From Ziziphus jujuba (Eukaryota; Streptophyta; Magnoliopsida; Rosales; Rhamnaceae): a stretch of DNA of 64,000 nt. The notes beneath the pieces were generated by a model. That model was given only the letters and a program-made list of their open reading frames with translations. It was not told where the DNA came from and made no database searches. Made by a program: the position numbers and the translations under genes. The DNA is taken from NCBI RefSeq assembly GCF_031755915.1, contig NC_083388.1, positions 22,780,001 to 22,844,000 on the forward strand, given 5' to 3'. Below, piece by piece: positions 1 to 12,795 of this stretch (position 1 is the first letter of the stretch; the number at the start of each line of letters is the position of its first letter).

Positions 1-1018
1 CCTTTTGGTGTTATTTCAGCAATATATACAGGTATCTGTCTAGAAAAAAAAAAAAAAAAAAAAAAGGATTAACGAATATGCATCAAGCATATAAAAGTAA
101 AAAACTGATGACCAGAACCTTTGTATTGCAACTACCACATAGTGAAGCAGTGCATACGCAAACCCCAGCAAGAGCCTTCCAAAATCCAGCCACCAAGCAT
201 TCTGTGACAAGCATTGCTTCTTGAATTAACTAATTGGTGTGAATAAATGTTGGCACAAAATTAATTAGTAAATTCCCTTTTATGCTGCTTGAAAGGGCTA
301 ATATGGATGATAAATTGGACATTTCCAATAGATTAGAATTATTATTGAGTAGGAAGAGAAAACCTTTGCATAAGCTATTGAAAACCACCCGGCCAAACTG
401 AAAATTTCAGAGATCCACATTGACTGCCCCCATACCAACACGAAAAATGATCCACAAACTTATAAGTTTATATCAAAATGAACATTCACATTTCAAGTAT
501 ACTAAAAGGGTAAATGCACAAAAAAACTTACTCCTCTTCGACCTAGGAGATCAATTATCATTCCGTTTGCCAGTCCACCTACCAGCCCTCCAATTGTCAC
601 TATTGAACCGAAAACTGAGTACTGCATGGTCCAAATTCAAAAGGGTTCAGTGAATTATTATTCAAATTTCAAAATAATGAATTAAAGTAGATAACAAATA
701 TATATGATATAGATACTTACAGCTGCAACAGAAAGGTCCAAGTCTTCGATGATTCCAGCTTCAGCAGGTGAAGAATATCCAAGCTGCATAGTAACACAAA
801 TTATACATAATTTGTCAAAAGCCATACTTTGTGGTATATTTGGACATGGTCTCAGTAAGTATGTTTCTCACAATGTAGCCGATGCAGAGAGAGCCACAGA
901 GGGCGACCATGGCGCTGTAAACAACACAAATGGTGGCAGGGGAGCCATTTTGGCTAGTAGTCTTGCACTTTGCTTCTTCAAGCATAGACCTTGTCAGTAG
1001 CACTTTGTCCTCTTCCAT
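1..1018 (-). CDS. ERD6-like monosaccharide transporter, 5' part (runs off left edge)
   Basis: This is the N-terminal part of a major-facilitator sugar transporter of the plant ERD6-like group, which moves monosaccharides across the tonoplast (family knowledge). Six coding exons are visible on the minus strand: 872-1018, 721-783, 532-621, 364-423, 136-201 and 1-35. Exons 2 to 5 have exactly the lengths of the matching exons of the neighbouring gene (63, 90, 60 and 66 bp), with GT-AG borders and no stop. Recognisable pieces are LGYSSPAEAG, the second-helix stretch YSVFGSIVTIGG ending in LLGRRG, DFGRLLLGF, and VPVYIAEITPK-like sequence at the edge. The start is placed at the methionine of MEEDKVLL (1018); an in-frame Met at 1042 is less likely. 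It lies in tandem with the gene at 2935-6443. Whether the missing 3' half is intact cannot be seen. Confidence 0.88.
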
Positions 1019-1130
1019 GCTCGGGCTTAGTGAGACCCACAATGAAACTGGGCAGAACTTCTGGAGGCTAATTCATTCAAATGCAGAGTGGACTTTCAAT
1101 ATACAATGAATCGCCCTAAATTTTCTTCTC

Positions 1131-1150
1131 TGAGTGTGTGTGTGTGTGTG

Positions 1151-1188
<38 letters not shown>

Positions 1189-1219
1189 TTATTTTATTTT
1201 ATTTATTTATTTATTTATT
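1131..1219. repeat. Compound microsatellite (TG)n-(TTA)n-(ATTT)n
   Basis: An uninterrupted run of TG, then TTA, then ATTT units lies just upstream of the first transporter gene. A second TTA tract sits at about 1458-1500. Both should be length-variable. Confidence 0.95.
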
Positions 1220-2934
1220 TTTGTGGGGTATTCTACATTTTAACGTCTTTCCTCTGACAAACGTTACCTAATCCCGCACCGGTCTTTTTTTCAAATTGAC
1301 AATTATACCCTCTTCTTTTATGAAAATCAATAATAAGGCTGTTGCCTTGTTTATAAAGAAAGTTAAATTATTCACCAAAAATTAAGAAAAGTTAAATGAC
1401 TGTTAATTCGAAGAGAAAATTATTGAATAATTTCTCCAATTCCACGGATAAACTGTCATCATTATTGTTATTACTATTATTATTATTATTATTATTATTT
1501 GGCAAATACACGACAGTTATTAGTCTTCACTTCTTTGAAAAAAGAATAACACAAAATAACTTCACAATTAATTTTCTCATTAAATAATTAATAAATTAAC
1601 AGTGACACCGAATAACATATAGCTATTTTTTATTTTTCAACAATATATAAAGCTAATTCAGAATGTATAATTCTAATTTGTTATCAGAAAGCAAAATTAA
1701 TTGTTATAACGTAGATCGAGGATATGTGAGAATGTTTATTATCTTGAAAACAAAGGATATGAGGACAAGTTTTTGAAAAATAGTAGGTTTGTCCGACATA
1801 TGCGATGCACCTGTTCTAATACATTTTCAGTGGCCTAAGCAATTCTAGAGTGATCAAGATTTTTAACCAAAATTTTGATATGGAATAATTTAGCTTTGTT
1901 TCATTGATTTTGTCTTTCAATATTATTATAGATTATTATTAATTTAACAGCCATTAATAAATTATCACATTATTGCTGACCAAAATTTAATTACTAAATT
2001 TGATATATATGCAGCATTGGATCTACTCCTAGATCCACTAATATTTTAGCTGACTTAGTTGCTTTGAGATCTAGCACCTCTTTTTCTTTTGACAGCAGGA
2101 AGGGGGACTCTTTCCCATTTGCTTTTGTTAATCAATGTTCTTTGGACGTGCTGGCTGCTGGAGCAACCTTGTAAATCCTCTTTCGAGGTGTCTTTTGTGC
2201 TTTTAATGAAACTTCATATTCGCCCAAAAAAATTAAAATAAAAAAATAGATGCCAATTTAAAATTATATGTTATTGTAAAATGAAATTTAATACCAAAAA
2301 AAATCAATTTAAAACACGTACCAATTCTCATATCAATATTTAATACCGAGTCTTTGTAAATTAAGAAAGATAAAATTGCATAAAGTTCTTAAATTTATTT
2401 ACGTCTAATGCACTTTTAATTTAAAGCTAAAAGCCCAACCAACAATATCTTGAAAAGCCCAGCTTACACTTGCTGGTAGCCTGGACTGAACTTAGCTGGA
2501 GCCCAGTATACAGAGAACCTTGTGGTTTTCCGTAAAAACAAGGTTGTTCATGAGGGGGAAAAAAATAATATGGTAAAAAACGCTTAGGGGATTGCCGTTT
2601 TTGAACTATGTCCATTTTGACTTATAGCTTGTGTTTCAAAAAAGATTTTGATTGGAAAAAACAAACAAAGGTTTCATTTGGCATTTATTCACTGTAAAAA
2701 TAAATGTTCATAAGAGATTGCATTACAATAATGCAGTGCACAAACAAACATCATGATTAATCTGTTTACTTTATTAACTTAATCAACTTAATAATTAATG
2801 TTCAATATTCTAACATATGGAATAATAATAATAATGGATCAACTTTCTCGATCTAAGTGTTGTCATTGTTCTCATTATAATTTCATTGAAAAATATGTTC
2901 CATATACATTGTTGGGCCGCTTCTTACATATGTC
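1220..2934. other. Spacer between the two transporter genes
   Basis: A+T-rich sequence that includes the promoter side of the first transporter gene and the downstream side of the second. Apart from the TTA microsatellite and the doubtful LINE relic near 2.0-2.25 kb, no gene is visible. The short open frame at 2427-2615 on the minus strand has no recognisable motif. Confidence 0.6.
2010..2250 (+). mobile_element. Possible relic of a LINE 3' end (RNase H tail plus A-rich tail)
   Basis: One plus-strand frame from about 2012 reads open for some 43 codons. It begins like the end of a LINE RNase H domain (PRSTNILADLVALRSS, where N..AD.(V)A is the usual pattern), reaches a stop, and about 60 bp later meets an A-rich tract near 2225-2250. 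Nothing upstream in this frame looks like reverse transcriptase. The call rests on one short motif and the A-rich tail, so it is weak. Confidence 0.3.
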
Positions 2935-4903
2935 TTAGTGCAGAGCTGTGTGAGTAACTGATGCTTGTATTTCCTCCAGTGTTCTGCCTTTAGTTTCTGG
3001 TACCATTTTTGCAACAAATATAAAACCAAAGCAGCAAATACTTGAATATATAAAGAATACCCCTGAAAAGATTTTTACAGAAAACTAACACATAAATATT
3101 ATTGGACTGGAAGGAGGAAGAAGAAGATCAGAGAGGCAGAGATAATAGAAACTTTTTACCTGCTGAGCTCCATTCAAACAAGAAGTTGAAACTGTAGGAA
3201 ACAAACCAAGCTCCAATCCAAGAAACCATACTTGCTAAGCTTCCGGCTGAACCCTTTATGTTTATTGGAAATATCTGGTTCACAAAGACAAAATACTTCA
3301 TTTCAGTCTCAACTACATGTAGATGACCAAGTGAAATGGGCACAGAAAATGTTGGGGTACCTCTGACAATATAATCCATGGTATTACACCCATCCCTAAT
3401 GAATAAGATCCAAGAAATACCTGATTCAAGAACAGAATAGAAGTAACATTTCAGTTTTATGGATTCACTAGACAAGTTTATGAATTTATATATTCGTAAG
3501 AGCAGTAATAGCAATAAATAACTTCATGGTTAAAATTGCATTACCATAACACCAATGAAAACCATAGCAGGGGTGACTTCATTTGACTGATTATGGTCCT
3601 GCACATACTAATTCTTAATGTTTTATTTAGGCAAGGAAATCTACAACTAGGAATAAACACATAAATGTAGTAAGCATAAACAAATTATTTTATATAAGAA
3701 CCTGTACATAGAATGACACTCCCGTGAGGAAGGACCCCAAGCACATTCCAGCTGCAGATACCTGCAGCAAATAATTTATGTAAATTCAAGTTCAGTATAA
3801 ACAGTCTTTCAAACTTGATAATTTCTTCTTCAAAAGCGTACTAACTGACCATTACGAGGGGTCGTCTTCCAGATTTATCCATTAAGATTACACTCACTAT
3901 ACCCATCATTGGCTGCAAAAAGTTTCCATCTTAGACATTAACAAAGAAGAACATTGCACCAATTACAGATGGAAAATGGTATAGAACCTGAATAATAGCT
4001 ACTGCTACATATCCAACACTACTAGGAAAACCTGTCACAAACCAAATGTATTCATATTTTATATAAACTTAACGTTGTATGATATCTATATGTTACATAA
4101 TATTATAATCAAATGCAAAATTTACCAGCTGAATCAAATATACTACTCATATAGAATGCATATCCATTGAGTCCTCCAAATTGCTGCAATGCCATTAACC
4201 CAATACCAACCTGAAAAAATTCTGACCACCTCCAGTAACCAAACAGACAGTAACGAAAAGGGAAACTTGGGATTAAATTCTTGGAGCTTACTGTCAATGC
4301 CCATGCATATTTCTTCTGAAACAAATGAAAAATTCCATCCTTTGAGATTCTTTTGAGGTTTTCAGTATAGTCCTGGAAAAATTAACAGGCCCATCTTCTT
4401 ACTTCTTGCTTACAGGGCAAATAAAGTATAAACTATAAACATAAATATGTAAACCATTTTAGAAGCACTTTTAAAGAAATTCAACCTTCAAACTTCAATT
4501 AGTCATTAATTATTCAAAGCATAATAGTATTCAATTGGTGTGTTACTTTGATTTCAGTTGCTTCTTGAAAAATGTCAGCATTCTGTCCCCTAAGGCGTTG
4601 CAGAGCAGCCTCAAACTCTTTTTCTCGACCAACCTTTGCCTGTACATTACTCCCATCCTCAAAGACTATAGAATGACACAAGTTTCCAATAAAAAGAAAA
4701 ATGATCCAGTGGTCTCATCCCTTAAGTTAAGAAATTCAATAGCAATAACATTCAAAAGCTATTTGTCATATTGGGTTTTAAAATCATCGTTAGTTAGGAT
4801 CTTGGATTGTACTCACTAGCCATCTTGGAGACTCAGGAATCAGAAACAGGCCCAGGATCTGTACTAGGCATGGAAAAGCTCCTGAAAATAAAATTTATAT
4901 TTT

Positions 4904-4942
<39 letters not shown>

Positions 4943-6443
4943 AAGGAAAACCTTCATGTCAACTTGTGTTGTAAAAGTAGAGTACCAAAAAAAATAAACT
5001 TCATAAAGCATTTTCGGTTGGAAAAGTAATATAGTACGGAGAAAATTTTTAATAACAAAAACACTACCTAGTAAAGCCAAGACACGCCAATTGACAAAGG
5101 AACCGAAAAGATATGCAATTGACGAACCGCAACCAGTTGCTAGCTGTAGAATGGATAGGACAAAGGCACATAAACATAGAAAGAAAACTTCTTTAATTTA
5201 TCTGAAATTGGACCTACTAAAACATTACCTGATAAAAAGATGTAAAGCCTCCCCTAATATCCTTGGGTGTGATTTCTGCTACATAAACAGGTGCCTGCAC
5301 TTTGGCGAGGGAGTATAAACATTTTATAAGGTCATGGCATATATAGGTTAGTAAATGGAATGTGGGTACTCTGGTTCACACAGTTGTTTACCACATAACA
5401 ACCAAGCCCAAGTCCAAACCCCAGTGACAGTCTTCCAATGTCAAGTGACCAAGCACCCTTTCAACAAGAAATTAAAAATTTCTTAGCATGAGTCAGAACT
5501 CAGAACCAATATTAAATAAATAAAATTCGCCTATTTTTTACAGAATCAATTTTAAAAAGGATAAGAGACCTCGGAGAATATTATAGCAAGCCACCCCACA
5601 ATGCAAAGTGTACTCGTAACCCACAATGCCTGCATTAAGAAAACTTAAAATCGTGTTTAAGCAATATCTGCACAATTTAGAAAAGGCTAACAAACAAAAC
5701 AACAATAACAAAAGCTTGTATTTACTACTCCAAAAAATTAAGCTTTGGTATAAGATTTAGAGAATTTTTAAAGGATAAACAGAAGAACCTACACCTTTCC
5801 GGCCAGCCAAATCTGCTATTTTGCCACTCCATGCTGCCCCTAGCAGTCCTCCAATTGTCAATATTGAACCAAACACCGAGTACTGCAAAAGATACCAGAT
5901 ACAATGCAGTGAGGAAATGGGTAATGTATGCAACCCACACTTCTTGAAATAAATAAAAAATAATAATGATGACAAAAGAATTATAAACAAATACCTCTGC
6001 CGAAGAAAGGCCCAGGTCATTCATAATTGCTGACTGAGAAGGTGATGTATATCCCACCTACAAAATATCATGAATAATCAAGTTCTCAGCTTATTCCATT
6101 CCATTAACAAATACTTGAAAATTTAAAAAAGAAGCCCAAAAATAGTTTTGGAAAAAAAAAAATGTACAGCTACATTTCCTCATCAAAAGCAGCAGACTTC
6201 TACACAACATGTAGAATTTCAACCCACGTAATTGTTTGCCAGTAGAAAGAATTTTATTTTCACTAAATTTATACTCACGGCATATCCTGCAACAAAGGAG
6301 GCACACAAAGCAACTAAGGAGCTGAGGACAACAGTAAGTGTAACTGAGGAAGACTCACTTGGCTGCCCACCATCACCAACTTCCCTCTGATTTTCTTGTA
6401 TTAGCAGTGAGCTTGCCAATATTTCTATTTGTTGCTCCTCCAT
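2935..6443 (-). CDS. ERD6-like monosaccharide transporter, complete
   Basis: Complete twelve-helix sugar transporter of the ERD6-like group (SUGTL/ESL type), probably a tonoplast monosaccharide exporter by family knowledge. Eighteen exons on the minus strand: 6279-6443, 5995-6057, 5793-5882, 5570-5629, 5392-5457, 5229-5294, 5068-5143, 4817-4881, 4547-4639, 4292-4372, 4126-4210, 3988-4031, 3850-3912, 3702-3761, 3545-3598, 3361-3420, 3160-3274 and 2935-3062. They sum to 1434 bp, a 477-aa protein in one frame, the usual family length. Landmarks in order are [12 protein letters not shown] after helix 2, [22 protein letters not shown] before the central loop, [16 protein letters not shown], and [12 protein letters not shown] at the C terminus. 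Most donors are good GT; the exon 4 donor (GTCTCT) is weak. A 36-base A-tract lies in the intron at 4905-4940. A donor-like GTAAGT near 6596-6601 hints at a 5'-leader intron. Confidence 0.93.
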
Positions 6444-7447
6444 GTCTGCTTAATTTCTTTGGAAAAACCAAGGAAGATACAAAAAGAGATTGAAAGCAAA
6501 ATTCTATCTTTGTAGATAATTTTTTTTTTTTTCTTTTCATCTACCAAAAAAGACAAAAGAGCATGTGACTAGAACGAGGACGAATATTGGTTGAACTTAC
6601 CATTCATATTGCACTTCCACAAGGCTTCACATGTAAATTGTAGTAATAAAATTTTTGTACTTAAAAAACTTTTACAAACAATGAAAGTAATCTAACAATG
6701 AAGTAAGGAAAATTTGCCAATAGAATTGAACTGTTTTCTTTTTGTCACCTTCCAAGCTGGCTTGAAAGGGAGGACAGGTTGGAGAGAATGATTGAAAATT
6801 TGAAAGTAATTGTGGCCCTCTTTTTTGCCCACTTAAAAATTTTAATTGAGAAATTTCATATTCGTGTGTTCTTATACCACATGAACATTTAGTTCCACAT
6901 GGGGAATGGTACAATGATATTTTGATCATCATCTTGGCCGCTGCACCAATAATCATCCTGAAATGAAATTTGTGATCATTTTATTTATTTATTTACTTTG
7001 TATCAAATAATAGCAATATAATAGTTATAAGATATAATTATTTGAACAATGTCATTTAATTTTAAAGTATGAAACTTTATAAAATATATCTTATGTCTCG
7101 AATCGTTAGTATTTTTTATTATTATTATTTTCAAAAGAACCCATGAATGACTCCGTTGTCACACAAGCATTTATCCACGACTTTGCTTATAGAAAATAAA
7201 TTATTGATTGGTAGAACTTCTTCTATTTTTTTCTTTTTTCTTTTTTTGGTTTTTTTTTTTTTTTTTACTGGTAATAGTATCATTGACTGGTAGAACTTAA
7301 TATTCCACGTAGACTGTAAATTCTTATATGTACTATTGACTTTTGAGAGTACAAGTATTTGATGCCCTACTTCTTCGCGTGATTCGGTCTTGGGGTCCCC
7401 ACCTTTAAAATGAAAAATACATCAGCAACACAAATTCCTGTAAATAA

Positions 7448-7478
<31 letters not shown>

Positions 7479-8733
7479 TATCTTTACTTTTCTCCCAAAA
7501 AAAAACAAAATTTATTAAGATTCGAATCTCAATTTTCGGAATTGGAGATGTGAATAAACTGTCACTCTCAATAGTATTTTGTACAAATTTCATAGCAAAA
7601 CTGAAAAGGTAATTTCATAGGAGATATAGGAAATTTGAAGGGAATTGCATCATCCGCTGAACTATATTTAAAAGGTAAGGAAACAATCCAAGGACCCTTT
7701 TTCTGTTATAGGAAATCTCTGAAGAAATCATCAGCGGATCAACCTTATAAGTTGACCTGTTAAGCTCAAACTATATATTCCTATGAAAGGCAGTAAAAAC
7801 TGAGATTAAAAAAAGATGCTCACCTCTGACATTGTTGTTAATACCCAAAATGACCCATCAATGAGATAGCCCCACATACACAAATGTTCAAGGGATAAAG
7901 GCCGTGAAAAAACATATGGCCCAATATAAGAAGAGGCCATAGACAAAAAGAAGAAAAACCCAATAAAAGACTTTTTGACCTCCTTATACCATATGGGCTG
8001 CAAAGGTGAATGGAAGACGAACACCCTCTTATCATTTGACCAAATTCAGCGGGCCCAATACAAGTGAAGTAAAATTACATGAAGAGACGAGGTGACAGAG
8101 AATAAAACGGGGAGAAAAGCAAGAGCTAGCAAAAAAACAGGAAAGTGAGAAGGGAAACCTAAGTGCCAACAAAATGTAATCCATGGTATTTCTTTTCCAT
8201 ACCCATGTCAAAATGAGCCCGCAAAAGTGCCAGAATAATGCAGTTCATCAAACATCATACAAGTTCAATTCATTCATTGAAAAAAAACTGTAACAAAACA
8301 GAGGTCAGAGGCTTTTTGAGAAAGCATAAAAATGGGAAGTAACTGGCAGTGAAAGTAGCCCACGTTAAGGGCATACTTTATTCTATAACTTCATCATTTG
8401 TGGTTATCTGCTGGCATAGGATTTACTTCTAGGTGATTCAATCGAGTCAAGTTATGGTTTTCCATTTGTTAGTTTCTGAACGTCCAACGTCAATAGATAG
8501 CATGGAAAAAAGAAGGCTTGGCCCGAGAAAACTAGAAGAATTTATCAAATCTCTTCTTCAGCATTTAAAATAAAAATAAAAAATAAAAAATAAAAAATAA
8601 TTCTGAAATCTATAATCCGAGTATAAGTTGATTTAAAAAATAATATATTTTCAGTCACTTGTTTCTTAACATATAGAAGCACAGATTTGGTATGCCATAG
8701 GTAAAAAATCAAACCTTTCTTATTCAAAGAAAT
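6444..8733. other. Spacer between transporter and receptor-kinase genes
   Basis: It holds the upstream region of the second transporter gene, poly(T/A) tracts near 7250 and an AT microsatellite near 7461-7480. The stretch 7820-8520 is less A+T-rich and could be transcribed or an old element, but its short open frames match nothing I recognise. No RNA gene was seen. Confidence 0.55.
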
Positions 8734-10653
8734 CTATGATTCTGAAATAACCCCTTTATCCCCGTCATTTTGAACAGGGTGATCACTCTTATGGACAAGT
8801 GTATGCTGCTCAGCAGACTTAGGCGTGTCCCTTAAGCCAGTGATGCTCATTGACATCTCCTTATCATCAAAATGGGCTAAAAGAGGAAATGGACGATCAG
8901 GGATTGAGGGAACTGGACAATCATTCTCCAATATCTTTACGAGCTGGTCCATTGTTGGCCTAGCGTATGCCACCGGATGAGAACAAAGAATTGCCACAAG
9001 AACATATTTCTCTATTTCATCCTTTGCGCCTAACTCGGGCATGGCTTCCTCAATGACATCCAATAATCTACCTTCTCTTACTAGTGACCAAGCCCAATCT
9101 GTCAAAAGCAAAGTTTCATAGCTATGGTCATTCGGGATAATTGCCTTTTTACCACTCAAAATCTCAAGAAGCACAACCCCAAAACTGTAAACATCGCTTC
9201 TTTCGGATAGCTGCCCATACAAGGCATATTCTGGAGCAACATAACCAAGTGTTCCAGCTACTCTGGTGCTCAAATGTGTCAATCCCTCAGCAGTAAACTT
9301 TGCGAGGCCAAAATCAGCCAGTTTTGGCTCAAATGTTTCATCTACAAGTATGTTGCTAGCTTTGATATCTCTATGTATGATAGCAGGCTGCACACCATGA
9401 TGTAAATAAGCTAATCCACGAGCCATTCCAAGAGTAATCTTTTGACGAATAGGCCAACTAAGCTTCTTCATCCCTGATCCGAAAAGATGGTCATAAAGGC
9501 TACCATTTCGCATCAAATCACACACTATTATTCTCTGGTGTGCTTCAAAAGGCCCTGTCACCGTACAGTAGCCTCTCAAAGCTAGAAGATTTACATGCTT
9601 AACACTGGCAATGACCTCCACTTCATGGACAAAAGCTTCCTCCCCAGCAGCAGAGCAGTTCTTGAACCTTTTGAATGCAACTTCAGACCCATCTTCCAAT
9701 ATCCCTTTGTAAACATTCCCATATCCTCCCATCCCAATAATGTTATCCCTTGAGAAATTCCTTGTAGCTCTTTTTATTTCATCAAGAGTGAACCTTCGTA
9801 AAGCAGTATTTCCATCAACCATTTCCATCCCTGGAAGTGAGGTTGTCCCAAGTTGAGTCAAATTTGTCCTCTTCCTCTTGGTCCTTCTACTGTGCCACAT
9901 CCAAACACACCACACCACCAAGACAGCCCCAACAAAGCCATGCAAACAGCCCACCAGAACCCCGAGAATCACCGCCTTGTGGGGTTCGGATCTGGCGCTT
10001 GTCCTACTGAAATCGAGCAAAAACAAACACTTGGCGGTCCCTAAATCAGTTGGACCAAACCTGTTAGCAAATGCAGCAGCATATATAAATGGATATCCTT
10101 CACAATCTGTAACATTCCCACCATCAGGTACATTAAAGTAAGCCTTGTTGATACTCAACAATGGATCCACACACAAATGGCAAAGAGAAGTATTCCCCAA
10201 AGACTTATAACAAGACCCCCTTATTTGATTCAATTCATTTGGCGAAAGCAGGCGTTCAAACTGGGAACTATTTTTGATATTATTACAAACCTGTGAAAGC
10301 AAACTCCTTTTGAACCCACAAGTGGATTCAATCCTCAACCTTGGCATGAATTCGTCAAATAGATTACCAAACAAGTCCCAGCAAACCTCGGCTACATCCG
10401 GAGGAAGAGTAAAGTTGCCACTGACTCGAAGATACTGAGACCGAAGGAGACGGATTCCTTGAAGCACATACTGGCATTCAGCTGCTTCACTTAGCAATTG
10501 AAGTGGTTGAGAGCTTTGGATGATGAGTTTTCTGAAATGGTTTATATTCAGTGGACAAACTGCTTTACCCAAAGCTTCATGGGTACTACTGACTATGGAG
10601 TTTGGGAACACTAAGTTTAACCCAAGAAAGAGGAAGAAGAAAAGATGGGACAT
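8734..10653 (-). CDS. RKF3-like receptor kinase with SPARK ectodomain (copy A)
   Basis: Intronless 639-aa plasma-membrane Ser/Thr receptor kinase closely resembling Arabidopsis RKF3. Residues 1-22 form a signal peptide. Residues 33-210 are a cysteine-rich SPARK-type ectodomain (CPLNINHF near the start, STCGF in the middle, YPFIYAAAFANRFGPTD near the end) with several N-glycosylation sequons. A transmembrane helix spans about 227-252, followed by a basic stop-transfer stretch (RRTKRKR). The kinase covers about 300-575: glycine loop GMGGYGNVY 307-315, catalytic lysine K328, HRD 427-429, DFG 447-449, APE 473-475. All core residues are present, so it should be active. The ligand is unknown; a SPARK ectodomain is also found in the mycorrhiza kinase ARK1 (family knowledge). 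A paralogue lies 2.1 kb upstream in the same orientation, indicating tandem duplication. Confidence 0.93.
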   Translation of the reverse strand: MSHLFFFLFLGLNLVFPNSIVSSTHEALGKAVCPLNINHFRKLIIQSSQPLQLLSEAAECQYVLQGIRLLRSQYLRVSGNFTLPPDVAEVCWDLFGNLFDEFMPRLRIESTCGFKRSLLSQVCNNIKNSSQFERLLSPNELNQIRGSCYKSLGNTSLCHLCVDPLLSINKAYFNVPDGGNVTDCEGYPFIYAAAFANRFGPTDLGTAKCLFLLDFSRTSARSEPHKAVILGVLVGCLHGFVGAVLVVWCVWMWHSRRTKRKRTNLTQLGTTSLPGMEMVDGNTALRRFTLDEIKRATRNFSRDNIIGMGGYGNVYKGILEDGSEVAFKRFKNCSAAGEEAFVHEVEVIASVKHVNLLALRGYCTVTGPFEAHQRIIVCDLMRNGSLYDHLFGSGMKKLSWPIRQKITLGMARGLAYLHHGVQPAIIHRDIKASNILVDETFEPKLADFGLAKFTAEGLTHLSTRVAGTLGYVAPEYALYGQLSERSDVYSFGVVLLEILSGKKAIIPNDHSYETLLLTDWAWSLVREGRLLDVIEEAMPELGAKDEIEKYVLVAILCSHPVAYARPTMDQLVKILENDCPVPSIPDRPFPLLAHFDDKEMSMSITGLRDTPKSAEQHTLVHKSDHPVQNDGDKGVISES

Positions 10654-11922
10654 TTCGGTATTTGAGAGCTAAGGGTTTTGGGAAGACTTGCATTGATGCC
10701 CACAAATGGTCTATCTTTTTTTCTTTTCTTTTTTTATTTTTTTCTTCCTTTCGATGGTGGACTGCAAATTCAATTTTTGGCATGCCTTTTTGGAAACTTT
10801 AAGGTGTGGTTTTAACATTTCCATTTTTCATATTTGGTGTGGGTTTGACAGTTCCTCTTGGAGGGAAGCATATGGGGAAATTTACAACTTTAGTCATGAG
10901 ACACGTGATTAACAAGCTTTTGAAAAATGAGTCTTTTGGGTATGTTATACTCGCACCTATAAGCACCCTTTGTTTTGTAGCTACAACTTGTTGAATAAAA
11001 CAGCACGACCATTAGTGTGTGAATATAGCATCATGAATCATGATGTATTTGGAAATTAATTAAATTAGATGATCAATAATTATTAAACATCAAATTTGGG
11101 CTTTTGTGCGACCATATAGGAGTTTCTTAATAATATGCTGAATGATATTCCCTCTTGCTGGCTTCTGTTTCAAAACTTGTCCTATATATCCTGGCTTGGA
11201 ATATTGCTAATGTTCTTTTCTCAATCTGTCTTTTTTCCCAATTGCATTATTTCCAATATTCAGAAAATGAAATTCAACCTATTCTGCTTTTAGTTCTGTC
11301 CTATTGGAATCATCAATTGTTGACCTAATCCATATTTCGGATCTTAAGGGATAATTTGACTAGGTCCACTTAGGGACGTGAATAATGATTTTCTTTGACC
11401 CAGTGACAAACTTTAACCCAAAAAAACAAGGCAATGACATTCTTTTGTTTTTACCTCTTTTTTTTTTTATAAAAAATAAATAAAAATTGTTGAATGGCAT
11501 TCTTTGATTTAATAGTGGACCCATAATTTCTTTCCAAAGGAGGCACCGTTAGATAATATTTTTTTAAAAAAATATATATTAATATAAATAATAAAACACA
11601 AAAAATTATTATTCATAAAGTAATTAATGAAAAAATCAATATTTATTTTGAGGCATTTCCAATTTTCATGTTGATTTTCATTTTAAAATATTTTCAATAA
11701 TTCATTTCAAAAAGGTATATTTTCAATGAAGAATAAACTAATTCCATGTGATATAATGAATCTTATAAATTAAGATTAATGCAAATATATTTAAAAATTA
11801 TCAACAAATTTATGCAAAAATAGATAATTTCGTTAGGAATCATTTAACTGAAGAAACTTAAATAGTGAATTAATTATTAACAATCAAAAAAGTATCCTAT
11901 CAAACTAAAAAATTATGTCGTA

Positions 11923-11961
<39 letters not shown>

Positions 11962-12795
11962 AACAATTTAAATTAGTGAAATTTTGAAAAATGTAATTGA
12001 GTATTATTTGTTAGTTTATAATTTTAAATCAAACTAAAACTAGAAGAATTAATTAAGATAATCAATTTTTAATACAAAAATCATAATAAAAGATATATTT
12101 ATTAAAATACACAATCAGACATACTAGAAGGGAAACATTGCCTGGTCACCTGTTCCCATTAGGTTATATGCGAACTTGCAAGTTACATGTGAAGCATCAT
12201 GTACTATCTACTATAGACTTCTATTTGTTTGGTTGGAATGCAACCATAGACTTTTCTGCAAAGGAACTAAATAAATGCATATGACCTAACCCACTCGTTC
12301 TTAGAGTTTGGCTTTTTTTTTTTTTTTGCTAATTTGCTTAGACTTTGACTGTACAGCAACAATGAATATTTATAACTTTCACTTTCTAACATTCCACCTT
12401 TTGCTCTGCTAATTAAGCTTTCATATCCCTTGTTACACGTCTAGGAAATGGCAAAAGTCATATATTTACCAGTTTTGAGAGAGACAAAGTGTAAAAGTTT
12501 TCAGACAAAATTTTTATGAACATCAAAAATTCCAATTACTGTTTTAGCATCCTCCAGGCTCCTCACAATCCCTGAAGCAGTTTGCAATGGCGATATTTCA
12601 AATTTCAAGTCAGTAATAAGTTGAATACTGAACTTTTTATGTACAGAAATGGAATTATCAAGTTCTATTGCTATGATATAGTTCGAAAAGAATTGAGGTC
12701 TCAATTTTTATACATCAATATCTTGTATAGAATGAAACTAAACCCAAATCAACAAGAAACAAAGTTTAGCAGAGGCAGGGGAAAATCAACAAGTC
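10654..12795. other. Spacer between the two RKF3-like genes
   Basis: Upstream region of copy A and downstream region of copy B. It contains an AT microsatellite at about 11930-11958 and several poly(A/T) runs. No gene or relic was recognised. Confidence 0.6.

Noticed and set aside
6672..6956. 94-codon minus-strand open frame upstream of the second transporter
   Set aside because: No domain, no splice-consistent partner exons, and low complexity at the ends; probably chance or leader sequence.
7806..8035. Overlapping minus-strand open frames at 7.8-8.0 kb
   Set aside because: Two frames overlap, neither matches a family, and no splice structure could be built.
9853..10141. Plus-strand open frames inside the RKF3-like genes
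   Set aside because: They are antisense shadows of intact receptor-kinase coding sequence.
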